DNA from: Persicobacter psychrovividus
GTDB lineage: Bacteria; Bacteroidota; Bacteroidia; Cytophagales; Cyclobacteriaceae
Direction of reading: 5' to 3'
Assembly (NCBI RefSeq): GCF_036492425.1
Contig: NZ_AP025293.1
Span: 1-64,000, forward strand
Length of the DNA stretch: 64,000 nucleotides
Shown: positions 1 to 9,439 of the stretch, piece after piece
How positions within the stretch are numbered: position 1 is the stretch's first letter
Layout: the number at the start of each line of letters is the position of its first letter
Program-made: the position numbers and the translations under genes
Notes under the pieces: generated by a model
Seen by the model: the letters and a program-made list of their open reading frames with translations, nothing else
Database searches by the model: none
What the model was told of the DNA's origin: nothing

Positions 1-2979
1 GTATTTTTCGGAGGCATTTTCGCTTACCTAAATATCGGCAAACTTGAGGATGCCCCATTTACCATTAAGCAGGCGATAGTCCTGACAAGCTACCCTGGAG
101 CATCGGCGGAAGAGGTGGAGGAGCAGGTAACCGATAAGCTCGAAGAAGCGATTCAGTCTATGGGGGAATTGGATTATGTGAAGTCTGATAATCGCCCTGG
201 TGTATCGAAAATTACCGTCAATTTAAAACGTGAAGTCAAGCAAAAAGACCTGGAGCAAATCTGGGACAAATTAAGGCGTAAGGTGGGGGATGCGCAGGCA
301 CAGTTGCCCACCGCTGCGGGGCCCTCTATTGTCAATGATGATTTTGCAGATGTCCTTGGCGTCTTCTATGGGATTTATGGGGATGGTTTTACGTACCATG
401 AGCTCAATAAATATGCGGATGAGATTAAGAAGGAAATCCTGCAGGTGCCGAATGTTGCGAAGGTGAAATTGTTTGGCAAGCCCGTGGAAAGTGTGGACAT
501 CAACCTGTCGTACAGTACCATGACCGAGCTTGGCATTTCGATGGCTTCGGTGGTGAAGGCCCTAAATCAGCAAAATCAGTTGGTCAATAGTGGGTATGTC
601 AATACGCCCACATCGCAAATGCGCATTCAGGTTTCGGGTGATTTTTCCGACCTGAATACACTGGAGCACTTTTTGGTTACTGCCGACAATGGGGACCAGA
701 TTCGCCTGAAAGATTTTGCAACGGTCACGATGGGCTACCAGACTCCCTATACCTCGAAAATGAAAATTCAGGGGATGCCCGCTATTGGCGTGGCAATTTC
801 AACCGTGGATGGCGCCAATGTGGTGGACATGTCGCAGCTGGTGCGTAACCGTCTGGCCACCATTGCCACGAAACTTCCCGCAGGACTGAAGATAAAAAAC
901 ATCTATGATCAGGGGCAAGCCTCGCAGGAAGCCAACGACGGTTTTGTGATCAACCTACTGGCATCAGTTGGCGTGGTGATCATTATTTTGCTCTTTTTTA
1001 TTGGGCTGAAAAATGGCATTTTGGTAGGCTCAGGGCTGATTTTCTCCATATTGGGCACCCTGATACTTATGCTCGTTACTGGGCTGAACATGGAGCGGGT
1101 ATCTCTTGCGGCACTGATTATTGCCATGGGAATGCTTGTCGATAACTCCATTGTGGTGGTGGAAGCCGTGCTGATGGCCATGAAAAAAGGGGCGACCAAG
1201 GCGGAGGCGATCCAGAAAGCGGTGGCAGCATCCTGGTGGCCACTGCTCGGGGCAACCATCATTGCGGTGCTGACCTTTCTGCCGATACGAATTTCACCTG
1301 ACTCCACTGGCGAGTATTTGTCGTCCTTGTTTTCGGTCATTGCCATTTCGCTATCGCTGAGCTGGATTTTTGCCCTGACCCAAACGCCGCTGGTGCTGGA
1401 TGCTTTCGTCAAGGATAAAAAGGACGATGCCGAGGAGCAGACCGATCCCTATGGAGGTCAGTTTTATCATCGCTTCAGGCTGGTGCTCAATTATTGTATC
1501 AGTAAGAAATATCAAAGCGCCCTGTTGATCGCCTTGCTTTTCCTGACTTCAATTTTCAGTATGCGCTTCCTGACCGTCATTTTTATGCCTGATTTGCAGA
1601 AAAACATGTTCAAGGTGAATGTCTTTTTGCCGGAAGGGGCAAGAATTGGCTATGCTGAAGAACGCGCAGATGAGCTCTTTGAGTGGCTGGAAGATCAGCC
1701 CGAGGTTCGTGAAGTAACAACGACGATCGGCATGACGCCCCCGCGGTATTTCCTGGCCTCCACGGCATATGGTCCGCAGTCGAATGTGATGCATTTTATC
1801 GTTGAATGTGAAGATTTTGAAGGCGCCGAAAAGGTGCTCGGCAGGGTCGAAAATCAGAAAGCATCCCTTTGGCCTGATTTGTTTGTCAGACCAGAATATT
1901 TCTCCGTCATGACACCCCTCGAAGCCAAAGTGGAGGGCCGTTTCATGGGACCAGACATGGCCGTGCTCGATTCCCTCTGTTTGCAGGCCCAACATATTGC
2001 ACAGCAAAGCAACAAGGCAAGGCATATACGCTCAAGCTGGTGGAATATGGCGCCCAAATGGGTGGCAGAGTACTCGCCCAACAAAGCAGGGCGGTCGGCG
2101 GTGGTCCGTTCAGATGTTTCAAATTCTTTTCAGATGATGAGCAACGGCTTGCCTGTGGGGGTGTACCGTGATGGGATTGACCTGAAGCCGCTTGTGCTGA
2201 AAACGGATACCGAAGAGGTGACGGATATGGACAAAATAGCCAATATGCAGGTGCTCGCTGGGGTGAAAAATGTGCCCCTTCAGCAGGTGGTTGCTGACTT
2301 GCACCTTGATTTTGAGTATCCGCTGATTCAGACCTACAACCGAAAAAGGGCCATGTCGGTGATGGTGGACCCCGTGGAAGGGGTTACCACTGGGCAGTTG
2401 TGGAACGAAATTGGGCCCGAGATTCAGAAAATGAAGTTGCCCGAAGGCTATTCCTTTATGTGGGATGCGGAGAAAAAAAATCAGTCAGATGCAGTTTCGG
2501 CAATCCTGACCTTTTTTCCACTGGCATTTTTACTCATCATCGCCATTCTGATCGCCCTTTTCGGGGATTACAAACAGCCCCTGATTGTAACGATCATGTT
2601 GCCGCTGTCGGTCATCGGGATGATCTACGGCTTAATCCTGACGGGCAAGGCCTTCGACTTTATGAGTTTCATTGGCTGGATTGGGCTTCTTGGCATGATC
2701 ATCAAGAATGTGATTGTCTTACTCGATGAAGCCAATATCCTCACCAAAGCGGGGGAGTCCCGACAGACGGCCATTGTGGAAGCGGCCATCTCCAGGATGC
2801 GCCCCGTACTGATGGCGGCCATCACGACGATGTTCGGGATGGTTCCACTGATTCCCGATGCCGTTTTCGGCTCGATGTCAGTATCGATCATCTTTGGGCT
2901 GGGTTTTGCCACCTTTCTGACCTTGCTGGCGGTGCCTGTTTTCTATGCCATATTTTACCAGATTAAAGTTGAGGGTTAA
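1..2979 (+). CDS. RND-family efflux permease (5' partial)
   Basis: Inner-membrane proton-driven pump of the AcrB/HAE type, the energised part of a tripartite envelope exporter. The frame is open from base 1, so the start and about the first 30-40 residues lie upstream; 992 codons are present. Both halves show RND hallmarks: a TM4 motif GMLVDNSIVVVEA near codon 380 and a TM10 motif with a lysine (MIIKNVIVLLDE) near codon 900, which correspond to the proton-relay Asp and Lys. In AcrB two adjacent Asp sit in TM4; here the second is Asn. Two large periplasmic loops separate hydrophobic blocks. The TolC-like gene starts two bases after the stop, so they form an operon; the membrane-fusion subunit is presumably upstream of the window. 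The substrate cannot be inferred. Confidence 0.93.
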   Translation, partial: VFFGGIFAYLNIGKLEDAPFTIKQAIVLTSYPGASAEEVEEQVTDKLEEAIQSMGELDYVKSDNRPGVSKITVNLKREVKQKDLEQIWDKLRRKVGDAQAQLPTAAGPSIVNDDFADVLGVFYGIYGDGFTYHELNKYADEIKKEILQVPNVAKVKLFGKPVESVDINLSYSTMTELGISMASVVKALNQQNQLVNSGYVNTPTSQMRIQVSGDFSDLNTLEHFLVTADNGDQIRLKDFATVTMGYQTPYTSKMKIQGMPAIGVAISTVDGANVVDMSQLVRNRLATIATKLPAGLKIKNIYDQGQASQEANDGFVINLLASVGVVIIILLFFIGLKNGILVGSGLIFSILGTLILMLVTGLNMERVSLAALIIAMGMLVDNSIVVVEAVLMAMKKGATKAEAIQKAVAASWWPLLGATIIAVLTFLPIRISPDSTGEYLSSLFSVIAISLSLSWIFALTQTPLVLDAFVKDKKDDAEEQTDPYGGQFYHRFRLVLNYCISKKYQSALLIALLFLTSIFSMRFLTVIFMPDLQKNMFKVNVFLPEGARIGYAEERADELFEWLEDQPEVREVTTTIGMTPPRYFLASTAYGPQSNVMHFIVECEDFEGAEKVLGRVENQKASLWPDLFVRPEYFSVMTPLEAKVEGRFMGPDMAVLDSLCLQAQHIAQQSNKARHIRSSWWNMAPKWVAEYSPNKAGRSAVVRSDVSNSFQMMSNGLPVGVYRDGIDLKPLVLKTDTEEVTDMDKIANMQVLAGVKNVPLQQVVADLHLDFEYPLIQTYNRKRAMSVMVDPVEGVTTGQLWNEIGPEIQKMKLPEGYSFMWDAEKKNQSDAVSAILTFFPLAFLLIIAILIALFGDYKQPLIVTIMLPLSVIGMIYGLILTGKAFDFMSFIGWIGLLGMIIKNVIVLLDEANILTKAGESRQTAIVEAAISRMRPVLMAAITTMFGMVPLIPDAVFGSMSVSIIFGLGFATFLTLLAVPVFYAIFYQIKVEG

Positions 2980-2980
2980 A

Positions 2981-4288
2981 ATGAAAAATTTCAGGATAAT
3001 ATACAGGCTGGCAGGAATGCTCAGCGCAATGGGATTCGTGATCCTTCCCTCCTTCGGGCAGTCGGATCGCCTTTTGGAACAATATCGGAAGGAAGCCATT
3101 GCCCATGAACAACAGGTGAAAATGGCGGAAAATGAGGTGAAAATGGCCGATGAAGCCTACCGCATCACCATTTCCAATATGCTGCCTCAGGTAACGGCGA
3201 GTGGCGATGCCACCTATGTTCAGCACCCTGCACAACTCACCCTGCCCGAGGGCATGGGGGACCTTTCTGGGCAGGTGATTCAGGGGGCGGCAAACTATCA
3301 GTATGGTGCGTATGCCGACGCGCGGCAGTCGATCTACCACGGGCATGGTCAGCAAAATCAAAAGAAAAAAGCGATGGTCAATAAGGCCATTGCTGAAGAT
3401 CAGTTCTCTTTAACAAAAACGGAAGTTACGCTGGCGACAGATATGCTGTACTGGCGAACGGTCGCACAGCGGGAGGTGTATCATGCGATGGTGGATTACC
3501 GTGATGGAATGCGGGAAATTACCGAGGTGGTCCGCAGCAGGGTGGAAGCCGGCAATAGCCTGCGCAACGATCTGCTGATGGCACAGGTGCGGCTCAATAA
3601 AGCAGAACTGGCGGTGGTACAGGCGGAAAATAATTATAATGTAACTAAAATGTCGCTGAACAGGGTGCTGGGGCGCCCGCTGAATGACACCACCATTATT
3701 TCAGATTCCCTTTCGGTGAAGGAGGAATATGACAACCTCAACGAGGCCACCGTGCGCGCCGAAATGTTGATTGCTGAGAAGCAAATCAGCCTGGCAGAAT
3801 TTGAGCTGAAGATTGTAAATGGGAAGTACGGGCTAAAGCTCGATGCCACCATGCTGGGCATGTATTCTTCGCCAGGCTATAATTTTGCCCCTGGTGCCGT
3901 GCCCAATTATCGGGCAGGCTTTACCTTTTCCATGCCCTTGTACTGGGGCTCGATGCGGAAGCGGGAAAATCAGCTGGCGAAGCTGGAAATTCAGAATGCA
4001 CAACTGGCTTATGAGCGGACGGCCGAACTGATGAACCTTCAGCAGGAACAGCAATTCCTCGCATGGCGGAACAGCCTTCAGGAGACCGATCTTGCGGGGC
4101 AGTCGGTGGCCAAGGCCAAAGAAAATGCCGACCTGATGAACGACCAATATGAAGAGGGGATGGTTTCGGTGCTGGAGGTCGTGGATGCCCAGCTTTATTA
4201 CGAAGATGCGCTGGTGGATTTCATCAAAACAAAGCTGAAAGCAAAAGTGGAGTACACCCATTATATTCGGGCAATCGGACTGATCTAA
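2981..4288 (+). CDS. TolC-like outer-membrane efflux channel
   Basis: 435-residue outer-membrane factor that would form the exit duct for the RND pump encoded just upstream. I chose ATG 2981 because it gives a clean signal peptide (MKNFRIIYRLAGML, then hydrophobic, ending near SFGQ); an in-frame ATG 36 bases upstream lies inside the permease gene. The mature protein has the OEP pattern of two long helical repeats, with amphipathic stretches rich in Ala, Glu, Gln and Asn (for example around residues 180-230 and 320-400) and typical phrases such as GNSLRNDLLMAQVRLN and EEGMVSVLEVVDAQ. Length and composition fit the family. Coupled to the permease gene and followed by a strong terminator at 4456-4510. 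Confidence 0.9.
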   Translation: MKNFRIIYRLAGMLSAMGFVILPSFGQSDRLLEQYRKEAIAHEQQVKMAENEVKMADEAYRITISNMLPQVTASGDATYVQHPAQLTLPEGMGDLSGQVIQGAANYQYGAYADARQSIYHGHGQQNQKKKAMVNKAIAEDQFSLTKTEVTLATDMLYWRTVAQREVYHAMVDYRDGMREITEVVRSRVEAGNSLRNDLLMAQVRLNKAELAVVQAENNYNVTKMSLNRVLGRPLNDTTIISDSLSVKEEYDNLNEATVRAEMLIAEKQISLAEFELKIVNGKYGLKLDATMLGMYSSPGYNFAPGAVPNYRAGFTFSMPLYWGSMRKRENQLAKLEIQNAQLAYERTAELMNLQQEQQFLAWRNSLQETDLAGQSVAKAKENADLMNDQYEEGMVSVLEVVDAQLYYEDALVDFIKTKLKAKVEYTHYIRAIGLI

Positions 4289-4455
4289 TCAGTGCCCCAC
4301 ACCCATAAAGCACCCTCATTTTGCCCTCACATTTAAGCGGTCTACTATAAGCTGATCTGCTCCGTTTCGGCCAATAGTTGCGCCCCTTCTTATCGCTTCA
4401 ACCTGTGGATTCATCTGATGATCAGATGTAAACCCTTCATTTTTTGCCCCAAAAT

Positions 4456-4510
4456 AAAGGATGGCAGGCAAGTGTGCCCAAACGCTGGCCGCCATCCTTT
4501 TCCTTTTTTT
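4456..4510 (+). terminator. Rho-independent terminator of the efflux operon
   Basis: Perfect 10-bp inverted repeat AAAGGATGGC (4456-4465) and GCCATCCTTT (4491-4500), followed by a T-rich tail to 4510. It ends the efflux operon and rules out a kinase start upstream of it. Confidence 0.75.
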
Positions 4511-4546
4511 GATTTTCATTTGATGTTGCTTTATCTATATTTAGTC

Positions 4547-5578
4547 ATGTATATTATTTATCGCAAAAAAAGCAGCGCCCTTTTTTTGAGCTTTGTGGTC
4601 TCGGTGATGGTGACCCTGTTGGTATTTCCAACAGTGGATGACTCCTTCACGCTGGCCAATGCACTGACCAACTGGATCACCTATGTGTATTTGTTGTACT
4701 TTAATTTTACCGTATATATTTCCCTGAAAATCGATACTTTCGGTAACAGTATCATGCCCTGGGAAACCTTTCAGCACCGCCGGACGGTCATTGAGCTCGG
4801 GGCGATCTTTGTGCTTACACTCATCTTTTTCTACATTACCAATATTTGTGTGGGGCTGATGTACAATTTTGAAAATCCCTTCGCCTTCAAACAAAAAAGC
4901 CTGCTGGTGGGCGGCCTCAGCAGCCTGATCCTGATCTTCCTGATGGGTTTCCTGATCTCTCAGGATTTCCTCTATAACTGGCAAAAAAGTCAGCAGGATG
5001 TTAAGGAACTCAAGCAGCAAAAGCTTGAGGCGGATTACCGTGTGTTGCAGGGGCAAATGAACCCGCACTTTCTTTTCAACAGCCTCAATGTGCTGGTCTC
5101 TGAAATTGACCATGATCCCGCACAGGCGAAAATCTTCGCCCTGAATTTGGCAAGTGTTTACCGTTATGTTTTGCAGGCCAAAGATAAAACCGTCGTTACG
5201 CTGGCGAAAGAGTGGGAGGCGGGAAAATCCTTCCTCGATCTGCATCAGGTGCGCCTTGGCGACGGCCTGATTGTGGAGGTGGATCAGCAGCAAGGGGCAG
5301 CGCTTAAAAAACAGCTGCCGCCCTTGAGTTTACACAGCCTTTTCGAGAATTGTATTAAACATAATATCGCAACCCTGCGCAAGCCGCTGACCATCCGTGT
5401 GCAGATTACAGACGAACTGGTGGTGGTTTCGAATAATGTGCAGAAAAGCCAAAAATTACCCTCTTTCGGGATTGGGCTGGAAAGTATCCGCAATACCTAT
5501 AAATTACTGAAAGTGGAGGAGCCTGTGCTCGTGGAGGCCACTGAAACCCATTTTTCCGTTACTTTACCCTTGATTTAG
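4547..5578 (+). CDS. LytS/YehU-type sensor histidine kinase
   Basis: Membrane histidine kinase of the His_kinase (PF06580) family that pairs with LytTR response regulators. Four or so hydrophobic segments fill residues 1-140, followed by a short coiled region (LKQQKLEADYRVLQ) and the diagnostic motif QMNPHFLFNSLN with the phospho-acceptor His at about residue 174. The ATP-binding half follows, with an N-box (LFENCIKHN) and a glycine motif (FGIGLESIRN). The long upstream reading frame would run through the terminator ending at 4510, so the start is ATG 4547 or ATG 4523 (8 residues longer). There is no extra sensor domain, so the signal is probably sensed in or at the membrane. The response-regulator gene begins one base after the stop. 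Confidence 0.9.
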   Translation: MYIIYRKKSSALFLSFVVSVMVTLLVFPTVDDSFTLANALTNWITYVYLLYFNFTVYISLKIDTFGNSIMPWETFQHRRTVIELGAIFVLTLIFFYITNICVGLMYNFENPFAFKQKSLLVGGLSSLILIFLMGFLISQDFLYNWQKSQQDVKELKQQKLEADYRVLQGQMNPHFLFNSLNVLVSEIDHDPAQAKIFALNLASVYRYVLQAKDKTVVTLAKEWEAGKSFLDLHQVRLGDGLIVEVDQQQGAALKKQLPPLSLHSLFENCIKHNIATLRKPLTIRVQITDELVVVSNNVQKSQKLPSFGIGLESIRNTYKLLKVEEPVLVEATETHFSVTLPLI

Positions 5579-5579
5579 T

Positions 5580-6332
5580 ATGAACATTGTCATTATTGAA
5601 GATGAAATCCCCGCTCAGCGGTTACTGAAAAAATACATTAAACTGATTCGTCCAACATGGGAGATCAGCATGGAATTGCAGTCGGTGGAAGAGGCGGTAG
5701 AGTATTTTTCTGAAGGGCATAAGCCTGACCTTGTTTTTGCTGATATTCAACTGACTGACGGCCTGAGCTTCGATGCTTTCGAAGCCATTACACAACCCTT
5801 GACCATCGTTTTTACCACCGCATACGATGAATATGCCGTGCGTGCCTTTAAACTCAATAGCCTCGATTACCTCCTCAAACCTGTGGAGGTGGCGGACGTC
5901 CGCAAGGCGATTTCCCGTTTTGAAGAACAGGGGAAAGTGCTTGAGCATGGGCGTTTGCAGCAATTCATGCACGATTATCAGCAGCCTCAAAAATACCGGC
6001 AGCGGTTGTTGATTCCTGTGGCAGATGGCATGGAAGTGCTCCCGATTGCGGAGGCCGCCCTGTTCAGGGTGCAGGAAAGGGTGGTGTATGTACAGACTTT
6101 TTCGGGGCTGGAATATCGGACAGATTTCACCCTCGACAAGCTGGAGGGGGAACTTGATCCGGGTGATTTTTTCCGGGTCAATCGTCAGCACATTGTGCAT
6201 GTTGGAGCGATTCAAAAACTCGAACCTTATTTTGCAGGCAAGTGGGTGTTGATTCCTGTGGGGAATAAAATTCAGCCCCTGACCATTCCGAAGGAAAAAG
6301 TCAGCAAGCTCAGGGCTTGGCTCGACCAATAG
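5580..6332 (+). CDS. LytTR-family response regulator
   Basis: 250-residue response regulator: receiver domain at about 1-120 with acidic residues near the N-terminus (IIEDE), phospho-acceptor Asp55 (FADIQLTDG), a Thr/Ala switch region (FTTAYDEYAVRAF) and Lys in LLKP; then a LytTR DNA-binding domain at about 145-248 with the usual FFRVNRQHIV segment. It starts one base after the kinase stop, so the two are translationally coupled and form a cognate pair. LytTR regulators bind direct repeats upstream of targets; no such site could be assigned here. The adjacent efflux operon is separated by a terminator, so regulation of that operon is possible but only positional inference. Confidence 0.92.
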   Translation: MNIVIIEDEIPAQRLLKKYIKLIRPTWEISMELQSVEEAVEYFSEGHKPDLVFADIQLTDGLSFDAFEAITQPLTIVFTTAYDEYAVRAFKLNSLDYLLKPVEVADVRKAISRFEEQGKVLEHGRLQQFMHDYQQPQKYRQRLLIPVADGMEVLPIAEAALFRVQERVVYVQTFSGLEYRTDFTLDKLEGELDPGDFFRVNRQHIVHVGAIQKLEPYFAGKWVLIPVGNKIQPLTIPKEKVSKLRAWLDQ

Positions 6333-6429
6333 CGTGGTTGTTCTGCAATCGTTTACGGTAAATTATTGGTGGCTCCCCATCGATTGTGTGAATTTTCTAT
6401 TATCTTCTATTTATTATTGTGAATAAACT

Positions 6430-8295
6430 ATGTTGATGATGAGAAGATACTTACTTTTTGCGATATTGGCAATTTGTTGCCTGTCGCTTTCTGCGAATGC
6501 GAAGCCGGTGATCGATCACCTCGAGCCCATGAACTGGTGGGTTGGCATGAAGAACCCAAACCTTCAGTTGATGGTTCATGGAAAGGATATTTCAAGCCTT
6601 ACTCCTGAGATTAACTATGAAGGGGTATCGTTGAACCGTATTACGAAGGTCAAGAGTCCCAATTATTTATTCCTCGACCTGACCATCGCACCGCAAACCA
6701 AAGCGGGTACTTTTACCATCAAGTTTAAGAAAGGCAAGAAAGTGGTGCTGTCGCATCAATATGCCCTGTTGGATCGTGCGGAAAATTCTGCAAACCGTCA
6801 GGGATTCAACAATGCTGATGTGATTTATTTGATTACACCAGACCGTTTTGCCAATGGAAACCCTGACAACGATACCGTAAAGGGCTATAAAGATGGCCTC
6901 GACAGAGCCAACACCAACGGCCGCCATGGTGGTGATATTCAGGGGATGATGGATCACCTGGATTACATCAAAGACATGGGCTTTACGGCGATTTGGCCTC
7001 AGCCCCTTGTAGAGAATGCACAGGATCAAACCTCTTACCACGGATATTCAATCACCGATTTTTATCATATCGACCCACGATTCGGGAGCAATGAACAATA
7101 TAAAGCACTGTCTGCTGAAGCGCATAAAAAAGGCATGAAGCTGGTGATGGATATGGTGTTTAACCATTGCGGATCAGGACACTGGTGGATGAAAGATTTG
7201 CCGACCAACGACTGGCTGAACTATCAGCAGGAAGGTTTCCACCGCTGTAACCACATGAGAACCACTTCACAGGATCCTCATGCTTCGAAATTTGACCGCC
7301 AGGAAATGGTGGGTGGTTGGTTTGATACCACCATGCCCGACCTGAACCAGAAAAACCCTTTGATGGCGCGCTACTTGATTCAGAACTCGATCTGGTGGAT
7401 TGAATATGCCAATTTGAGTGGTATCCGAATGGATACTTACCCTTATCCTGACAGTAATTTTATGGCGGAATGGACTAAAGAGGTGATGAACGAATATCCA
7501 CATTTCAACATTGTGGGCGAAGAGTGGTCTGTAAATCCTGCGATTGTTTCTTACTGGCAGAAAGATAAAGTAAATGCCAATGGCTATACGTCTTATTTGC
7601 CTTCGCTGATGGACTTCCCAATGCAGGATGCTGTGGTGCGAGCGCTAAATGAAAAACAAAAAGATAAATGGTCGGATATGTGGTTGCCACTTTACGAAAT
7701 GCTGTCCAATGATTTTCTGTATCCGCACCCTGATCAATTGACGATCTTCCCTGACAACCACGATATGTCGAGATTTTTCTCGCAGGTACACGAAGATTAC
7801 AACCTGTTCAAGCTGGGAATTACGTACTTCTTGACCACCCGCGGAATCCCGCAGATTTATTATGGAACAGAAATCCTGAAAACGGCAGTAGATGATCACG
7901 GTAAAATCCGCTCTGATTTCCCTGGCGGTTGGGCTGGCGATAAAATCAATGGCTTTACAGGCGAAGGACTGACGGCTCAGCAAAAAGATGCGCAGGCCTT
8001 TATGAAAAAAATCCTGAACTGGAGACAATCAGCGGAAGCGGTTCATCATGGTAAAATGATCCATTTTGCACCTTATCAAGGCGTATATGTTTACTTCAGA
8101 ATGCTGAATGATAAGATGGTGATGGTTGTTTTGAATAAAAATGCAGAACAAACGGAAGTTGATCTTTCAAGATTTGCCGAAGTGTTGGGCGGTACACCAC
8201 GCTCTGGTAAAGAATTGTTCAGTGGCCAGACAGTAGACCTGTCGCAAAAACTCACCGTGCCTGCCATGGCACCAATGGTGATCGACATTAATTAA
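6430..8295 (+). CDS. Secreted GH13 alpha-amylase / cyclomaltodextrinase-type enzyme
   Basis: 621-residue alpha-glucan hydrolase with a signal peptide (residues 1-24, ending in SANA). An N-terminal beta-sandwich (about 25-120) of the Cyc-maltodext_N type precedes a GH13 barrel. Catalytic residues are visible: nucleophile Asp335 in GIRMDTYP, acid/base Glu364 in VGEEW, and Asp445 in FPDNHD; the DMVFNH motif is also present. A C-terminal beta domain completes the usual neopullulanase/SusA-like layout. It should cleave maltodextrins, starch or cyclodextrins in the periplasm or at the surface. Three close ATGs (6430, 6436, 6439) make the exact start uncertain. It stands alone: no SusC/SusD pair or GH97 gene is next to it. 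A terminator follows at 8327. Confidence 0.92.
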   Translation: MLMMRRYLLFAILAICCLSLSANAKPVIDHLEPMNWWVGMKNPNLQLMVHGKDISSLTPEINYEGVSLNRITKVKSPNYLFLDLTIAPQTKAGTFTIKFKKGKKVVLSHQYALLDRAENSANRQGFNNADVIYLITPDRFANGNPDNDTVKGYKDGLDRANTNGRHGGDIQGMMDHLDYIKDMGFTAIWPQPLVENAQDQTSYHGYSITDFYHIDPRFGSNEQYKALSAEAHKKGMKLVMDMVFNHCGSGHWWMKDLPTNDWLNYQQEGFHRCNHMRTTSQDPHASKFDRQEMVGGWFDTTMPDLNQKNPLMARYLIQNSIWWIEYANLSGIRMDTYPYPDSNFMAEWTKEVMNEYPHFNIVGEEWSVNPAIVSYWQKDKVNANGYTSYLPSLMDFPMQDAVVRALNEKQKDKWSDMWLPLYEMLSNDFLYPHPDQLTIFPDNHDMSRFFSQVHEDYNLFKLGITYFLTTRGIPQIYYGTEILKTAVDDHGKIRSDFPGGWAGDKINGFTGEGLTAQQKDAQAFMKKILNWRQSAEAVHHGKMIHFAPYQGVYVYFRMLNDKMVMVVLNKNAEQTEVDLSRFAEVLGGTPRSGKELFSGQTVDLSQKLTVPAMAPMVIDIN

Positions 8296-8325
8296 AGAAT
8301 CCAAATTGATACGAAAGGTAATTTT

Positions 8326-8356
8326 GAGCCTCAGCATTTCGCTGGGGCTTTTTTCT
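8326..8356 (+). terminator. Rho-independent terminator after the GH13 gene
   Basis: 9-bp stem AGCCTCAGC / GCTGGGGCT (one G-T pair), 5-base loop, then a T run. Confidence 0.8.
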
Positions 8357-8404
8357 TGCGCAGTAATTTGGGCAGCCCCAATGTCATTAAGGTTTGAACG
8401 TTGC

Positions 8405-8434
8405 CCCGTAGCGACGTTATTTTTAACGTATAGC
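8405..8434 (-). repeat. Inverted copy of the AGACGTTA hairpin module
   Basis: Read on the minus strand this stretch gives ACGTTAAAAATAACGTC followed by GCTACGGGG, matching the module that occurs on the plus strand at 9033-9052, 9641-9660 and 11423-11442. It is the only copy in the opposite orientation and marks the left edge of the repeat region. Confidence 0.7.
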
Positions 8435-8514
8435 ACAAGGCTGATTTTATAGAGTCCCTTGGATTTATTCAAATTGCTACGTGAGACATCATGAATTATG
8501 CCTTTGCGCGGTTT

Positions 8515-8682
8515 TGTATTGTCCACAGATGCCACAGATTTCCACAGATTTTTTTTGTATGGATATTTATATTTACCTGGCGCGAGCGTCTCGCTCGTGA
8601 CCACTATCTGGAAATCATCAGTGGGTTGGTGTTCTGTTTATTGTCCACAGATGCCACATATTTTGTTTATATGGAAATTAAT
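8515..8682 (+). repeat. Repeat array I, first unit (DnaA-box-like motif and GC hairpin)
   Basis: Contains TTGTCCACAGATG followed by two more CACAGATT copies (8519-8550), an AT-rich spacer, then the hairpin GGCGCGAGCGTCTCGCTCGTGACCAC shortened here to its stem CGAGCG/CGCTCG (8579-8604), then a second TTGTCCACA at 8641. The same string recurs five more times in the two arrays. Short frames run through it but encode only the repeat, so I do not call a gene. Confidence 0.8.
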
Positions 8683-8946
8683 ATTACGCCTTTTCGGAGG
8701 TCTGTATTTTGTGGATTATTTTCCCGTTTATGTACTTCGGGTTAAAACCCGAAGCTGTTACAAAATGTACCTTCGGCACAACAGTCCTGAAGGGACTTTT
8801 TGTAATAGCCATGGAATTCATTCCATGGTAAAAATAGGTGAGAGCTCAAACGATCTATTGTAATATCCCGAAGGGATTACCTATCATAGCGAGGGGTAAA
8901 ACCCCTCGAATTATCCCGCCAAAACCCTTTCACCCTGAAAGGGTGC
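8683..8946 (+). repeat. 264-bp multi-hairpin repeat, copy 1
   Basis: Six consecutive perfect inverted repeats in one unit: 8735-8754 (CTTCGGGTT arms), 8783-8797 (AGTCC), 8809-8828 (CCATGGAAT), 8865-8877 (ATCCC), 8890-8908 (CGAGGGGT) and 8924-8944 (ACCCTTTCA). Copy 2 at 9169-9432 has exactly the same length. A transcript would fold into a string of stem-loops. No coding capacity is evident. Confidence 0.8.
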
Positions 8947-9062
8947 AATTCTTTGTTTATATGGAAATTTATATTTACCTGGCGCGAGCGTCTCGCTCGT
9001 GACCACTATCTGGAAATCATCAGTGGGTTGTTAGACGTTAAAAATAACGTCTCTACGGGAGG
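8947..9062 (+). repeat. Repeat array I, GC hairpin plus AGACGTTA hairpin
   Basis: GC hairpin at 8981-9006 and the 8-bp-arm hairpin AGACGTTA-aaaa-TAACGTCT at 9033-9052, separated by the conserved phrase ATCATCAGTGGGTTG. Confidence 0.75.
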
Positions 9063-9126
9063 TGCGCTGTGCTTGTGTGGTATTTACGGATTGTACCGCA
9101 AACCTTAATTATTGCGCGGTTTTGTA

Positions 9127-9432
9127 TTGTCCACAGATGATACAGATTTTGTTTAGATGAATATTTATATTACGCCTTTTCGGAGGGCTGTATTTTGTTG
9201 ATTATTTTCCCGTTTATGTACTTCGGGTTAAAACCCGAAGCTGTTACAAAATGTACCTTCGGCACAACAGTCCTGAAAGGACTTTTTGGAATAGACATGG
9301 AATTCATTCTATGGTAAAAATAGGCGTGAGCTCAAACGATCTATTATTATATCCCGAAGGGATTACCTATCATAGCGAGGGGTAAAACCCCTCGGATTAT
9401 CCCCCAAAAACCCTATCACCCTGAAAGGGTGC
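9127..9432 (+). repeat. 264-bp multi-hairpin repeat, copy 2, with leading TTGTCCACA
   Basis: TTGTCCACA at 9127 leads into the second 264-bp unit (9169-9432). It aligns base for base in length with 8683-8946. The hairpins are kept, with one stem weakened (ACCCTATC opposite GAAAGGGT) and one G-T pair in the CATGGAAT stem. Confidence 0.78.
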
Positions 9433-9439
9433 GACTCGT

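Noticed and set aside
2945-2980. Upstream start for the TolC-like gene
   Set aside because: It overlaps the permease gene and buries the signal peptide; ATG 2981 is better.
4418-4546. Upstream start for the histidine kinase
   Set aside because: The added sequence runs through a strong terminator and has no membrane-protein character.
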